Positions 45,674-54,444 of a stretch of 64,000 nucleotides of DNA are shown here, piece by piece (the first letter of the stretch is position 1; the number at the start of each line of letters is the position of its first letter). A program made the position numbers and the translations under genes. This stretch comes from Myxococcales bacterium. GTDB lineage: Bacteria > Myxococcota > Polyangia > Nannocystales > Nannocystaceae. The stretch is from NCBI GenBank assembly GCA_016793465.1, contig JAEUJW010000017.1, positions 89,457 to 153,456 of the forward strand. The letters run 5' to 3'. The notes under the pieces are model-generated. The model worked only from the letters and a program-made list of their open reading frames with translations, made no database searches and was not told where the DNA came from.

Positions 45674-45757
45674 CCGCCCGCGGCGCGGGGTCAGGCCGAG
45701 GCGACAGCGTGTGCAGACGGCGTCGGAAAAACTGCGCCCGTGACACTCTGAACCGAC

Positions 45758-46807
45758 ATGACGGACACGCACGCGGAGGACGCTCGCATCGCGGTCGAGG
45801 GCAACGAGTTTCGCTGGGACGTCGAGCGCGGGCTCCTGCTGATCAGCGGCGGCGCGTCGCTGGCGATCTGGCTCGAGAGCTCGGTCGCCGGGCTCATGCG
45901 CGGCATGCAGCAGATGGCGGGGACCGAGCGCTTCAACCTGGCGATGCAGGGCGGCGGGCGCGACAGCGTGGCCGGCGACTGGGGGTATATATCGCAGTTC
46001 GCGGGCGTGGAGGAGGGCTTCGCCCGGCTCGCGCGGCTGGCGTTCACCTGCGGGTGGGGGCTGTGGCGGCTCGAGTCGCTCGATCGCGCGGCCAGGCGCG
46101 CGAGGTTCCGCGTCGACAACAGCTGGGAGTGTCTGTATCAGCGCGCCCTCGGGGTGTGCTGGGGCTCGCACTACGTGGCCGGGAAGTTCGCGGGGATCTG
46201 CGGCAAGGTGTTCGAGGCCCACTGCTGGGCCGAACAGACGCGCTTTCAGGCGGCTGGTGACGAGTGCGACGAGTTCGAGGTCGGGCTGTCGTCGAGGACG
46301 GTGGAGGACCGGCTGGCGGAGCTGCTGACCAGCGATGCGGCGACCCGGGCGGACCTGGCGGTGGCGCTCGAGCGCCTGCGGGCCGAGAACGAGAGCCGAC
46401 GCGCGGCCGAGGAGGCGGCGCACGAGCGGCTGGCGCTGATCGAGCAGATGAGCACGCCGATCATGGAGATCTGGGACGGGGTGCTGTCGCTGCCGGTGGT
46501 CGGCACGCTGTCGGGCGAGCGGGCGCGGGTGATGATGGACAAGCTGCTGCAGGAGGTCGTGCGCACGCGGGCCCGCTGGGCCTTGATCGACGTGACCGGG
46601 GTCGACACGGTCGACACCGCGACGGCGGACGCGCTGCTGCAGATCGCCGGGGCGGCCCGGCTGCTCGGGGCCCAGTGCATCATCACGGGCATCCGCCCGG
46701 CGGTCGCGCAGACGATGGTGGCGATCGACGCGCGCTTCGGCCACGTGCTCACGCTGTCGACCATGCGCGAGGCGCTGGTCCACTGCATGGGGCAGCAGCG
46801 GCGCTGA
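45758..46807 (+). CDS. V4R-STAS regulatory protein (RsbR-like)
   Basis: 349-aa cytosolic protein. N-terminal half looks like a V4R (4-vinyl reductase) small-molecule-binding domain (FRWDVERGLLLISGGASLAIWLES, with several Cys around 115-175: CWGSHYVAGKFAGICGKVFEAHCWAEQ). A coiled linker (about 190-235) leads to a STAS domain at about 238-345 (STPIMEIWDGVLSLPVVGTL, LIDVTGVDTVDTATADALL), where the Thr in DVTGVDTVDT is at the usual phosphorylation position. This is the layout of stressosome RsbR-type sensors. No RsbS, RsbT or anti-sigma gene is adjacent, so partners are elsewhere. Confidence 0.83.
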   Translation: MTDTHAEDARIAVEGNEFRWDVERGLLLISGGASLAIWLESSVAGLMRGMQQMAGTERFNLAMQGGGRDSVAGDWGYISQFAGVEEGFARLARLAFTCGWGLWRLESLDRAARRARFRVDNSWECLYQRALGVCWGSHYVAGKFAGICGKVFEAHCWAEQTRFQAAGDECDEFEVGLSSRTVEDRLAELLTSDAATRADLAVALERLRAENESRRAAEEAAHERLALIEQMSTPIMEIWDGVLSLPVVGTLSGERARVMMDKLLQEVVRTRARWALIDVTGVDTVDTATADALLQIAGAARLLGAQCIITGIRPAVAQTMVAIDARFGHVLTLSTMREALVHCMGQQRR

Positions 46808-46831
46808 CGGGCCGGCCGCGAGCGAGCGGCG

Positions 46832-49291
46832 TCAGTCCCTGCGGTTGTCGCGGGCGAGGCGGCGGAGGCGGGCGAGGCGGCGCTCGATGCGGCCGTAGAT
46901 GCTGCGCTCGGGGTAGCGGAAGCCGGACTCCTCGGGGTCGCCGAGGTCCTCGCCGGCGGGCTCGCGCATGAGCAGCTCGACGCCCTCCTCGACGGTGGCG
47001 ATCGGCCACACGAAGAAGGTGCCGGCCTCGATGGCGGCGAGCACGTCCTCGCGGAGCACGAGGTTGCGGACGTTGCTCTCGGGGATGATGACGCCCTGGG
47101 TGCCGGTCAGGCCGTGGGCGTTGCAGACCTCGAAGAAGCCCTCGACCTTCTCGTTGACGCCGCCGACCGGGAGCACGCGGCCGCGCTGGTCGACGCTGCC
47201 GGTCACGCCGATGTCCTGGCGGGCGGGCATGCGGGCCAGGCTCGAGAGCAGCGCGAACAGCTCGGCGGTCGAGGCGCTGTCGCCCTCGATCGGCATGTAG
47301 GTCTGTTCGAACACCACCGAGGCGCCGAAGCTGAGCGGGTGGTCGCGGGCGATGCGGTCGTGGAGGTAGCCGCTGAGGATGAGCACGCCCTTCGAGTGGA
47401 TCGGGCCCGACATCTCGACCTCGCGCTCGATGTTCAGCGGGCCCTGGTTGCCGGCGTAGGTCACGGCGGTGACGCGGCAGGGGCGACCGACCGACTGGAA
47501 CCCGTCGCTGACGACCGCGAGGCCGTTGATCTGGCCGATGTGCGCGCCGGACAGCTCGACCCGGATCTGGCCGTGGCGGTGCATGTCGAGCAGGCGGTCG
47601 CGCAGCTGGCCCTGGCGGTCGCGCATGAGGCGGACCGCGGCCTTCAGGTGCTCGTCGGTGAGCTCGTCGGCGCCGGGCGCGAGCGAGGTGGCCTCGGCGA
47701 TGAGGTCGCTGAGGCGGCCGAGGTTGGTGGTCAGGCGGTGCTGGTCCTCGGCGAGGCGGGCGCCGTAGTGCATGAGGAAGGCGACCGCGCTGCGCGAGCA
47801 GCGGCCGAGGCCGCGGTTCTGGGCCAGCCAGGCGGCGACGCCGGGGTACACGCGCATGCCCTCGTCGATCGACATGTCGTCGGCGAAGTCGGCCCTGATC
47901 TTGAACAGGCGCGAGAACTCGGGGTCGAGCTCCTGCAGCTGGGTGATGAGGTCGGGGTCGGCGACGAGCACGACCTTGACGTCGAGGTCGACCGGCTGCA
48001 CGCGCAGGGCGGGCGGGCCGTCGCCGTCCTCGTAGGGCTGGATCGAGCGCGCGAGCAGGCAGGCCTTCAGGTGCTCGTACACCCGCTCGCGTTTAATCAA
48101 AGCCTCGGCGTCGATGATGAGGAAGCCGCCGTTGGCGCGGTGGAGGTCGCCGGCGAGGATCGTGCCGGGCTCGGGGTAGCGGCCCTCGCCGCTGCCGGCG
48201 ACGACGCGGCCGAACAGGCCCGAGAGCGTGACGCTCTGGGCGTGCACGATCGGCGCGGCCTCGCCCTCGGCGCCGGTCACCAGCAGGGTGGGGATCACCA
48301 GGCCCGAGGGCAGCGCGGCCGAGGTCAGCGGGAGATGGTGGCCCTCCTCGAGGTGGTAGAGGTCGCGCAGGTGGGTGTGCAGCTCGGCGACGGCCTGCTG
48401 GACCTGCACGGTCGGCAGGGCCCGCTGCGGGATGGCGAGGAAGCTGGCCTCGATGTCGCGGCGCAGGGCCTCGCGCTGGCGGTGCAGCATCGAGGCGTTG
48501 CTCTCGGCCTCGAGCAGGGCGAGCTGGCGCTGGGTCTCCTCGACGTGCGGGCGCAGCGACTCGATCGCGTCGAGGTACTGGCGGCTGACGCCGGCGCGCT
48601 CCTCGCCCTCGGCGGAGGCGGGGCCGGGCTCGGCGTCGGGATCGGCGTCGGGATCGGACTCGGGATCGGCGTCGGGCTCGGGCTCGGGCTCGGGCTCGGC
48701 GGGGGCCGGGTTGGCCTGCTCGCCCTCGGTCTCGTCCTCGAGCGGGACGAAGTCGAAGCCGTCGTCGCTGGCGACGAGCGCGAGGCCGTGGGTCGCGGCG
48801 ACCTTGCCGAGCGCGTCGTGGAGCTTGCGCTCGGCGGCGCTCTGCTCGCGGTGGACCTCGAGCTGCAGGCGGCTGCGGACCCGGCCCTCGAACACGCCGT
48901 GGATGGCGGCCTCGAGGCGGGCGTGGAGCTCCTCCATGGCGCGGACGAAGCTCGGACCTGTCCCTGCGGGCAGGAACGCGGGGACAGGCTCGAGGGGCCA
49001 GCGGGGGTTGGTGAGGAGGACGAGGTCGCGGGGGGCGCCGCGGCGGGCGGCCTCCTTGCGGGCGAGGGCGACGGCGGTGAACGTGCGGCCGGTGCCGCGC
49101 GGGCCGACGACGGCGACGTTGAAGCCGGGCGTGCGCTCGGTCAGGCCGCGCCGGAGCGCCTCGACGGCGCGGCGCTGGGAGGCGATGCGGGCGTCGAGGG
49201 CGTCGGGTGCGGTGGCGACGGCGTCGGGGATGTCGGCGGTCTGCACCGCCGTGGTGCACTGCTCCGCGCGGAGCGGGGGAGGCGCTGCCAT
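46832..49291 (-). CDS. Lon-like ATP-dependent protease (LonB/AAA type)
   Basis: 819 aa from the ATG at 49291. Walker A-like VVGPRGTGRTF (about 53-63), a coiled and acidic insertion (Asp/Pro/Glu repeats, about 205-235), Walker B-like GGFLIIDAEAL (about 392), then the Lon-type Ser-Lys peptidase domain: catalytic Ser in MPIEGDSASTAEL and Lys in GGVNEKVEGFFEVC. No N-terminal substrate-binding Lon domain is present, so it is of the short, LonB-like class found in many proteobacteria. Role is degradation of selected proteins. A degenerate palindrome is at 48956-48988 in the N-terminal region. Confidence 0.9.
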   Translation of the reverse strand: MAAPPPLRAEQCTTAVQTADIPDAVATAPDALDARIASQRRAVEALRRGLTERTPGFNVAVVGPRGTGRTFTAVALARKEAARRGAPRDLVLLTNPRWPLEPVPAFLPAGTGPSFVRAMEELHARLEAAIHGVFEGRVRSRLQLEVHREQSAAERKLHDALGKVAATHGLALVASDDGFDFVPLEDETEGEQANPAPAEPEPEPEPDADPESDPDADPDAEPGPASAEGEERAGVSRQYLDAIESLRPHVEETQRQLALLEAESNASMLHRQREALRRDIEASFLAIPQRALPTVQVQQAVAELHTHLRDLYHLEEGHHLPLTSAALPSGLVIPTLLVTGAEGEAAPIVHAQSVTLSGLFGRVVAGSGEGRYPEPGTILAGDLHRANGGFLIIDAEALIKRERVYEHLKACLLARSIQPYEDGDGPPALRVQPVDLDVKVVLVADPDLITQLQELDPEFSRLFKIRADFADDMSIDEGMRVYPGVAAWLAQNRGLGRCSRSAVAFLMHYGARLAEDQHRLTTNLGRLSDLIAEATSLAPGADELTDEHLKAAVRLMRDRQGQLRDRLLDMHRHGQIRVELSGAHIGQINGLAVVSDGFQSVGRPCRVTAVTYAGNQGPLNIEREVEMSGPIHSKGVLILSGYLHDRIARDHPLSFGASVVFEQTYMPIEGDSASTAELFALLSSLARMPARQDIGVTGSVDQRGRVLPVGGVNEKVEGFFEVCNAHGLTGTQGVIIPESNVRNLVLREDVLAAIEAGTFFVWPIATVEEGVELLMREPAGEDLGDPEESGFRYPERSIYGRIERRLARLRRLARDNRRD
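48956..48974. repeat. Dispersed palindrome copy
   Basis: ACCTGTCCCTGCGGGCAGG, followed 6 bases later by a half copy GGGGACAGG; both inside the Lon-like gene. Confidence 0.55.
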
Positions 49292-49305
49292 GATGTGGAC
49301 TGAGG

Positions 49306-50331
49306 TCACTCCGCGGCGGACGCACCGCCGATGGCGGTGATCGTGCGGGCGATGTTCTGCTTCTGGTCGGCGTCGGTGTCGGGGTCGTTGGCGAGCTCGC
49401 GGAGGATCTGCAGGACCAGCGTGCGGGTGCTCTCCGGGCCCTCGTTGACCAGGCGCTCGAACGCGGCGGTGCAGTCGTCCTCGTCGCCGCGGGTGTTGAG
49501 GATGCGGATCACGCAGGTGTACGCCCACTGCGGGGCGCGGGCGTAGAGCGCCTCGACGCCGCCGAGCAGGGCGCGCAGGTAGGCGTCGTCGAACTTCTCG
49601 AGCACGTAGAGGACGTTCCAGTAGATCCCGTAGGGGTCGTTGTCCTCGAGCAGGGCGAGCAGGCGCGGCATGACCGCGGGGTCGTCGATCTGCTCGAGCT
49701 GCTCGATCAGGCGGGGCAGCTCCTCGAGCGCGTCGCCGCCGAACTGGGCCACCTTGCGCAGGCGGTCGAGCAGGCCGTGGATGTCGTCGGCGGTCGGCAG
49801 CGGGGGCTCGGCGTCGAAGTCGTCATCCTCCTCGGCGACCTCGAGCACGCTCTTCTTGCGCGGGGTCGTGGGCAGCTCGGGCTGGGCCTGCGAGGCGGCG
49901 ACGTCGGCGAGGTCCTGCGGGAGCTCGGGCGCCGGCGCGGTCGGGCGGCTGCTGATCGCCGGCGTGAGGTCGTCGTCGTCGATCTCGGGGGCGGGGGCCG
50001 GGGCGGGCTTGGACGGCTTGGCCCTGGCCTCGGGCTTCTTGGCGGCGGGTTTGGCGGCGGGCTTGGCCTCGGGCTTCTTGGCCTCGGGCTTCTTGGCCTC
50101 GGGCTTCTTGGTCTCGACCTTGGCTTCGGGCTTGGCCTTGGCTTCGGGCTTTTGCTTGGCCTCGGCCTTGGCGGCGACCTTCTTGGCGGCGGGCTTGCTC
50201 GCGGCCTTGGCGGCCGGCTTGGCGGCGGCCTTGGCGGCGACTTTGCCGACCTTCTTCACCGTCGCCTTGGCAGCGGCCTTGGCAGCGGTTTTTTTGGCGG
50301 CGGGTTTGGATCGCGTAGACGATGCGGCCAC
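49306..50331 (-). CDS. Lys/Ala-rich histone H1-like protein with HEAT/immunity-like C-terminal domain
   Basis: 341 aa. The first 110 residues are almost only Ala, Lys, Pro and Glu, with repeated KKPEA and PAAKPAAK-type units, like the histone H1-like tails that bind DNA in myxobacterial regulators. A Pro/acidic linker follows. The C-terminal domain (about 170-335) is helical and repeated (HGLLDRLRKVAQFGG, YGIYWNVLYVLEKFD, WAYTCVIRILNTRGDEDD), similar in pattern to HEAT-like immunity domains; this resemblance is weak. It ends 14 bases before the Lon-like gene and is probably co-transcribed with it. DNA binding is inference. Confidence 0.75.
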   Translation of the reverse strand: MAASSTRSKPAAKKTAAKAAAKATVKKVGKVAAKAAAKPAAKAASKPAAKKVAAKAEAKQKPEAKAKPEAKVETKKPEAKKPEAKKPEAKPAAKPAAKKPEARAKPSKPAPAPAPEIDDDDLTPAISSRPTAPAPELPQDLADVAASQAQPELPTTPRKKSVLEVAEEDDDFDAEPPLPTADDIHGLLDRLRKVAQFGGDALEELPRLIEQLEQIDDPAVMPRLLALLEDNDPYGIYWNVLYVLEKFDDAYLRALLGGVEALYARAPQWAYTCVIRILNTRGDEDDCTAAFERLVNEGPESTRTLVLQILRELANDPDTDADQKQNIARTITAIGGASAAE

Positions 50332-50398
50332 CGGGTTTTTCTACGCGATCGCCTGTACCCATGGCAAGCCCCACGGCAAGGACCGCTATGCTGCGGGC

Positions 50399-51016
50399 AT
50401 GAGGGCACGTCCTGAGGTGGATTCGGTGAGCGTCGTCGCGGGCCCGCCCGCGGGCGCGGCACAGCTCGAGGCGGCGTTGCAGGCGCTGCGGACTCGATTT
50501 CCCGGCGCCGTCCTCGAGCGCTATCTCGAACGCGTGCCCGAGGTCGCGGCGAACGTGCGCATCGCCGCGGGTGCGGCGGTGATCGGGGACGTGCACCTCG
50601 GCGAGGAGGTGAGCGTGTGGTACGGCTGCGTGCTCCGCGGGGACGTCAACCGCATCGAGATCCGCGAGCGCAGCAACGTGCAGGACGGCAGCGTGGTCCA
50701 CCTGGGCGATCGCAGCGGGACGTTCGTCGCGGAGGAGGTGGTGATCGGACACCGCGCGGTGATCCACGGCTGCAAGATCGGCGGTGGCACGCTGGTCGGG
50801 ATCCAGGCGACGATCCTCGACGACGCGGTGATCGGCGAGGGCTCGGTGATCGGGTCGTGCGCGCTCGTCACCGCGGGCACGGTGATCCCTCCGCACAGCC
50901 TGGTGGTCGGGGTGCCGGGGCGAGTCGTCAAGACGTTGACCGCGGAGGACGAGGACTTTCACCGGCGCTTGGCGGGCAAGTACGTTCGTCTCGCGCACAA
51001 TTATCGGGTCGGCTGA
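50399..51016 (+). CDS. Gamma-class carbonic anhydrase-family hexapeptide-repeat protein
   Basis: 205 aa with a left-handed beta-helix made of hexapeptide repeats (VRIAAGAAVIGDVHLGEEVSVW then VNRIEIRERSNVQDGSVVH). The three zinc ligands of the gamma-carbonic anhydrase group are present as His101, His118 and His123. ATG at 50399 is chosen because it starts after the divergent promoter gap; the first 40 residues are an extension not needed for the fold. The protein is cytosolic. Many such proteins are catalytically weak or act in other roles, so enzyme activity is not certain. The gap to the divergent histone-like gene is 67 bases. Confidence 0.87.
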   Translation: MRARPEVDSVSVVAGPPAGAAQLEAALQALRTRFPGAVLERYLERVPEVAANVRIAAGAAVIGDVHLGEEVSVWYGCVLRGDVNRIEIRERSNVQDGSVVHLGDRSGTFVAEEVVIGHRAVIHGCKIGGGTLVGIQATILDDAVIGEGSVIGSCALVTAGTVIPPHSLVVGVPGRVVKTLTAEDEDFHRRLAGKYVRLAHNYRVG

Positions 51017-51059
51017 ACTACGGCGAGCGGCCCGGGGTCGGTCCTGGGCATGCGTGCAG

Positions 51060-51551
51060 TCAGCCGCTCGCGCTGGTCGTGTCCGGGCCGGTGGTGTCGG
51101 TCTCGGAGGCGACGCCGGTGGTCTCGCCGGTGGTCTCGCCGCCGGTGGTCGAGGTGGAGGTCGTGCCGGTGGTCTCGCCGCCGGTCTGGCCGAGCTCGGG
51201 GGGCTCGCACACGCCGTCGGCGGTGCGGCAGCGCAGCGACTCGCAGCAGCCCTGGTGGTCGAAGCACCAGCGCCCCAGGTCGAGCGGGCCGATGCAGGCG
51301 CCGAGGTCGGTGCAGGCGGCGGGTCCGCGGGTGCCGGGGTCGTCGGGGTCGGGGCTGGGGGAGTAGTCGGCGACGCAGATGGCGTCGGTCTCGCAGTCGG
51401 CGCTGCCGTCGCAGGCGTCGGTGGTGCCGGTGGAGGTCGGGGCGTCGCCGGTGGAAGAGGTGGAGGTCGAGGTGCTGGCGCCCGAGGTGGTGCCGGCGCC
51501 GCTCGGCGGGCTGCAGGCCGCGAGCGCGGCGGCGAGGAGGACGGGCCGCAT
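51060..51551 (-). CDS. Small Cys-rich lipoprotein with Thr/Ser linkers
   Basis: 163 aa with signal peptide and lipobox LAAC (Cys13). A Ser/Thr linker, a central Cys-rich module of about 75 residues (CDGSADCETDAICVADY, CTDLGACIGPLDLGRWCFDHQGCCESLRC), and a second Thr/Gly linker at the C-terminus. The Cys spacing resembles small secreted disulfide-rich modules but no named family was recognised. The two Thr-rich arms suggest it spans or protrudes from the envelope. It converges on the carbonic anhydrase gene. Confidence 0.72.
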   Translation of the reverse strand: MRPVLLAAALAACSPPSGAGTTSGASTSTSTSSTGDAPTSTGTTDACDGSADCETDAICVADYSPSPDPDDPGTRGPAACTDLGACIGPLDLGRWCFDHQGCCESLRCRTADGVCEPPELGQTGGETTGTTSTSTTGGETTGETTGVASETDTTGPDTTSASG

Positions 51552-51583
51552 GGGGGCGGCGACCTTATCACGGGGCGCGCGGC

Positions 51584-52090
51584 TCACGGGTCGATCACGC
51601 AGCGGACGGTGAAGGGCTTGCGGGTGCGGGGGATGGTCGTCTCCTGGCCGGACTTCGGGTCGAAGATCCAGGCCTGGGCGCCGTCCTCGGCGAAGGCGGT
51701 GCGCGTCCAGTGGAAGCCGTCGAGGTCGGCGAGCTCGGCGTTGCCGGCGAACCGCTTGGCCTCCTCGCGATCGGGCAGGCGCCAGTTCGCGAGGCCGCCG
51801 AGCTTGAGCTCGCGGCAGTGGGTCTCGCCGGCCGGCTGCAGCAGCTTCTTGCACGGGTGGGCGGGATCGCAGCGCTGGACGTAGAGCGGCGGGTCGAGCA
51901 GGACGGCGCCCTCGGGCGCGGGCGGGGGCTTGGCCTTGGGGGTGGCGAACGGGGCGTCGGGGGTGGTCGGCGCGGGCGCGGGCGTGGCGTCGGGTTTGGC
52001 CGGCGCGGGGTCGGGTTTGGCTTCGGTCTTGGCGGGCGGGGGCGCGCCGCAGGCGAGCAGGACGAAGGCGAGGCCGGGGAGGCGCGTCAT
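51584..52090 (-). CDS. DUF1566-like lipoprotein
   Basis: 168 aa; lipobox VLLAC (Cys near 14). An Ala/Pro/Lys-rich linker (about 18-60) leads to a C-terminal domain with the DUF1566 pattern: NWRLPDREEAKRFAGNAELADLDGFHWTRTAFAEDGAQAWIFD followed by a basic strand and a closing Cys (VRCVIDP). This domain occurs in exported proteins of unknown function and is related to the formylglycine-generating/Lcl fold. It lies 32 bases from the previous lipoprotein gene on the same strand. Confidence 0.75.
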   Translation of the reverse strand: MTRLPGLAFVLLACGAPPPAKTEAKPDPAPAKPDATPAPAPTTPDAPFATPKAKPPPAPEGAVLLDPPLYVQRCDPAHPCKKLLQPAGETHCRELKLGGLANWRLPDREEAKRFAGNAELADLDGFHWTRTAFAEDGAQAWIFDPKSGQETTIPRTRKPFTVRCVIDP

Positions 52091-52133
52091 GGCGGGGGAT
52101 CCTACCCGGTCGCGGATGCTGTAGGGTGGTCCC

Positions 52134-52664
52134 GTGCTGCAGGTCGTGCTGGCGCTGCTGCTGGCCGGGGGTGCCCCGACGCCGGCGTACGAGACCACCG
52201 AAGGGGTGGAGATCCCGGCGCCGGTGCTGCCGCGGCTGCAGGCGCTGGCGGAGGCGTTCCGGGCGGCGACCGGGCGCGGGCTGACGATCACCGATGGCAC
52301 CCGCCGGCCCGCGGTGCAGGCGGCGCTGATGCTCCGCAACCTCGAGCGGGGCGACGATCTGCTGCGGGTGTACGCCAACCGCAAGGCGGCGCAGGCGGTC
52401 CGCGCGGCCTGGCAGGCGGCCCGCAAGCGCAAGGCCGACCGCGAGACCACGCTGGCGCGCATCACCGAGGTGATCGCGGCCCAGGTCGCGGTCGGCGACT
52501 ACGTGTCGAAGCACCTGCGCGAGGGCGCGGTCGACGTGCGCTGCGTCGACATGTCGAGCGCGGACCGCACGACCTTCAAGAAATTGGCGCGGCGCATGGA
52601 CATCGAGGTGGTCGACGAGAGCGACACGGCGACGCCGCACTACCACCTCAACTTCGTGAAATAG
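52134..52664 (+). CDS. Exported peptidase M15-like protein (predicted)
   Basis: 176 aa from the GTG at 52134; signal-like hydrophobic start of about 14 residues. Residues LTITDGTRRP (about 50-59), SKHLREGAVD with His127 and Asp134, and a final HYHLNF with His169/His171 match the order of the zinc ligands in M15-type D-Ala-D-Ala/LD-carboxypeptidases, although the spacing of SxHxxGxAxD is off by one. Predicted to trim peptidoglycan, of self or of prey. Similarity is motif-level only. It is divergent from the DUF1566 gene with 43 bases between. Confidence 0.55.
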   Translation: MLQVVLALLLAGGAPTPAYETTEGVEIPAPVLPRLQALAEAFRAATGRGLTITDGTRRPAVQAALMLRNLERGDDLLRVYANRKAAQAVRAAWQAARKRKADRETTLARITEVIAAQVAVGDYVSKHLREGAVDVRCVDMSSADRTTFKKLARRMDIEVVDESDTATPHYHLNFVK

Positions 52665-52682
52665 GGCGCGGCGCCTCCGGGG

Positions 52683-53396
52683 TCAGGGGGCGTACTTCAT
52701 CTGCAGCGTGTCGGCCATGTCGCGGGCGGCGGCGATCGGCGGCTGCATGCAGAAGGTGGTCGTGGCCTGGTGCTCGTCGCCGGCGACGGCGCTGAGCATG
52801 TCCTCGAAGATGTCGGTCGGCGGGTCGCAGGCGGGGTCGGGGCCGTCGAGCAGGGCGAGCAGCGCGGGGGCGGTGAACACCGGCACGGCGGCGTCGAGGT
52901 CGGCCTGATCGATCTGCACCTCGGTGACGGGGTTGCCGACCTCGCCGAACGGCTCGACGCGCAGCAGGCCGTCGGCGAGCAGCTCGATGAAGCCGTCGCA
53001 GTCGGCCATCGGCGGGCACGGGCCGGCGGCGCGGCCGAGGCGGAAGCGCTCGAAGTCGACGCCGCCGGTCGAGGTGTCGCCGGTCGAGCCGTCGCCGGTC
53101 GAGGTGTCGTCGCCGGTGGTGACGCTGGCGTTGGTCGTGGTCTCGGGGACGGTGGTGAGGGTGGTGTGGCCGTGATCCCCGGTGGCGGCGTCGCCGGTGG
53201 CGGTCTGGCCGCCGGACGAGGTCGGCGCGTCGGTGGTCGACGCGGCGGTGGTGCCGGCGCCGGTGTCCGCGGTGGTGTCGGCGGTCGCGGCGGAGGTCGA
53301 CGAGGGAGCGGTGGTGTCGGCGGTGGCGGTGCCGTCGTCGGGCGTGCCGCAGGCGAGGGCGACGAGCAGGGGCAGGAAGGTCAAGCGAAGCTGCAT
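52683..53396 (-). CDS. Unknown lipoprotein with long Thr/Ser-rich linker
   Basis: 237 aa from the ATG at 53396 (MQLRLTFLPLL), lipobox VALAC (Cys near 15). Residues about 20-115 are a Thr/Ser/Gly/Asp linker with repeats of TGDxxTGD type. The C-terminal 120 residues form a compact domain with Cys in CPPMADC, ACDPP and TTFCMQPP and the end DTLQMKYAP. No family recognised. Linker-lipoproteins of this shape are common in the window and suggest surface display. Confidence 0.72.
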   Translation of the reverse strand: MQLRLTFLPLLVALACGTPDDGTATADTTAPSSTSAATADTTADTGAGTTAASTTDAPTSSGGQTATGDAATGDHGHTTLTTVPETTTNASVTTGDDTSTGDGSTGDTSTGGVDFERFRLGRAAGPCPPMADCDGFIELLADGLLRVEPFGEVGNPVTEVQIDQADLDAAVPVFTAPALLALLDGPDPACDPPTDIFEDMLSAVAGDEHQATTTFCMQPPIAAARDMADTLQMKYAP

Positions 53397-53439
53397 GGCG
53401 GGGACGCTATGCGCCGCGGGGAACGCTGTCAAACGCCGA

Positions 53440-54006
53440 TCAGACGAGGGTGTAGGGCTGGATCGGGAACAGGGCGACGGTGCACAGGCGGTTGCCGATG
53501 CGGTCGGCGATGGCGACGCTCCGCTGCTCGCGCGGGGAGATCGGGAGGCCGCGGGTGCGGGCGCCGTGGGCCCACACGTCGAGGTCGTGGGCGGCGACGG
53601 CGTGATCGGCGGTGAACAGCACGAGGGCGACGCCGGCGTGGCGGATCTGCGGATCGTCGACGAGCTTGCGGACGTCTCGCCACACGGGGCCCTGGAGCGC
53701 GGCGGCGTAGTTGCGGTGGGGGCCGAGCGGGTGGTGCTGGGCGACGGTCTTGATCTCCAGCCAGAGCGCGTCGCCGAGGGCGACGCTGCGGGCCGGGTCG
53801 AACAGGCCGAGCTGGGCGGCGTCGTCGGCGAGCGGGAGGCCGCCCGGGGTGACGACGATGTCGCAGCGCGCGCCGACGCTGCGGCGGCGGTGCACGCGGT
53901 CGCGGGGGAAGCGTTGCTCGGGGGCGACGCCCCAGCCGGCGGCGCGCAGGGCGGCGTGGAGGACCGGGTGGAGGTCGAGCTCGCGGAGCACGTCGAGGCC
54001 GTGCAC
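53440..54006 (-). CDS. PD-(D/E)xK-like protein, start unresolved
   Basis: At least 188 aa from the GTG at 54006. The frame stays open to 54225 with no ATG, GTG or TTG upstream, yet the upstream codons to about 54100 encode protein-like sequence (RLIWPFDHLADALAAGLARA). So the true N-terminus may start at a rare codon (a CTG at 54090 is possible), or the 5-prime end was altered when the adjacent tandem repeat formed. CDIVVTPGG and ALWLEIKTV give a D...ExK pattern as in PD-(D/E)xK nucleases, with a Glu earlier in the helix. Function uncertain; could be a restriction-like endonuclease. Confidence 0.5.
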   Translation of the reverse strand: MHGLDVLRELDLHPVLHAALRAAGWGVAPEQRFPRDRVHRRRSVGARCDIVVTPGGLPLADDAAQLGLFDPARSVALGDALWLEIKTVAQHHPLGPHRNYAAALQGPVWRDVRKLVDDPQIRHAGVALVLFTADHAVAAHDLDVWAHGARTRGLPISPREQRSVAIADRIGNRLCTVALFPIQPYTLV

Positions 54007-54090
54007 GGCCTGCTCGGCGGCGAGGTCGGCCTCGGCGCGCGCGAGGCCGGCGGCGAGCGCGTCGGCGAGGTGGTCGAAGGGCCAGATCAG

Positions 54091-54434
54091 GCGGCGACTG
54101 TAGCGCGGGTCGCTCGCACGTGCAGCGCGGCGGGCTCGGCGACGAACGCCGGCGCTGCGCCCCGGCCCGGGGTTCCGTCGCCCACCGCGACGGTTTCGAG
54201 TCTCGAGATGGCCGGGGCGCAGCTACCGACCCCGCGACGTCCGGCCCTGGGTACCGCCACCCACCGTGTCGGTTTCGAGTCTCGAGATGGCCGAGACGCC
54301 GCGAGGTGGTTTCATCCTACGCGGGTCTGTTGATCGCGTGGAGATCACTCGGATCGCGCGCCGCGCGGTCGTGGCGATGAGCGCGGCGCGGAGACGTGAC
54401 GCGGCGCGGGCGAACCTGCGAGCGCACCTGTCCT
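54091..54434. other. Intergenic region holding the tandem duplication
   Basis: About 340 bases between the PD-(D/E)xK-like gene and the ChrR-like gene. Apart from the repeat and possible upstream coding of the nuclease-like gene, nothing was recognised. Confidence 0.5.
54162..54299. repeat. Imperfect 79-bp tandem duplication
   Basis: Two copies offset by 79 bases. The best-matching part is 54181-54220 against 54260-54299, 36 of 40 bases identical, with the core TTTCGAGTCTCGAGATGGCC (CGAG-T-CTCG inverted repeat). The likeness fades upstream to about 54162. Confidence 0.7.
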
Positions 54435-54444
54435 TCAGGGCAGG
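54426..54444. repeat. Dispersed palindrome copy
   Basis: ACCTGTCCTTCAGGGCAGG, overlapping the stop codon end of the anti-sigma gene. Confidence 0.55.
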
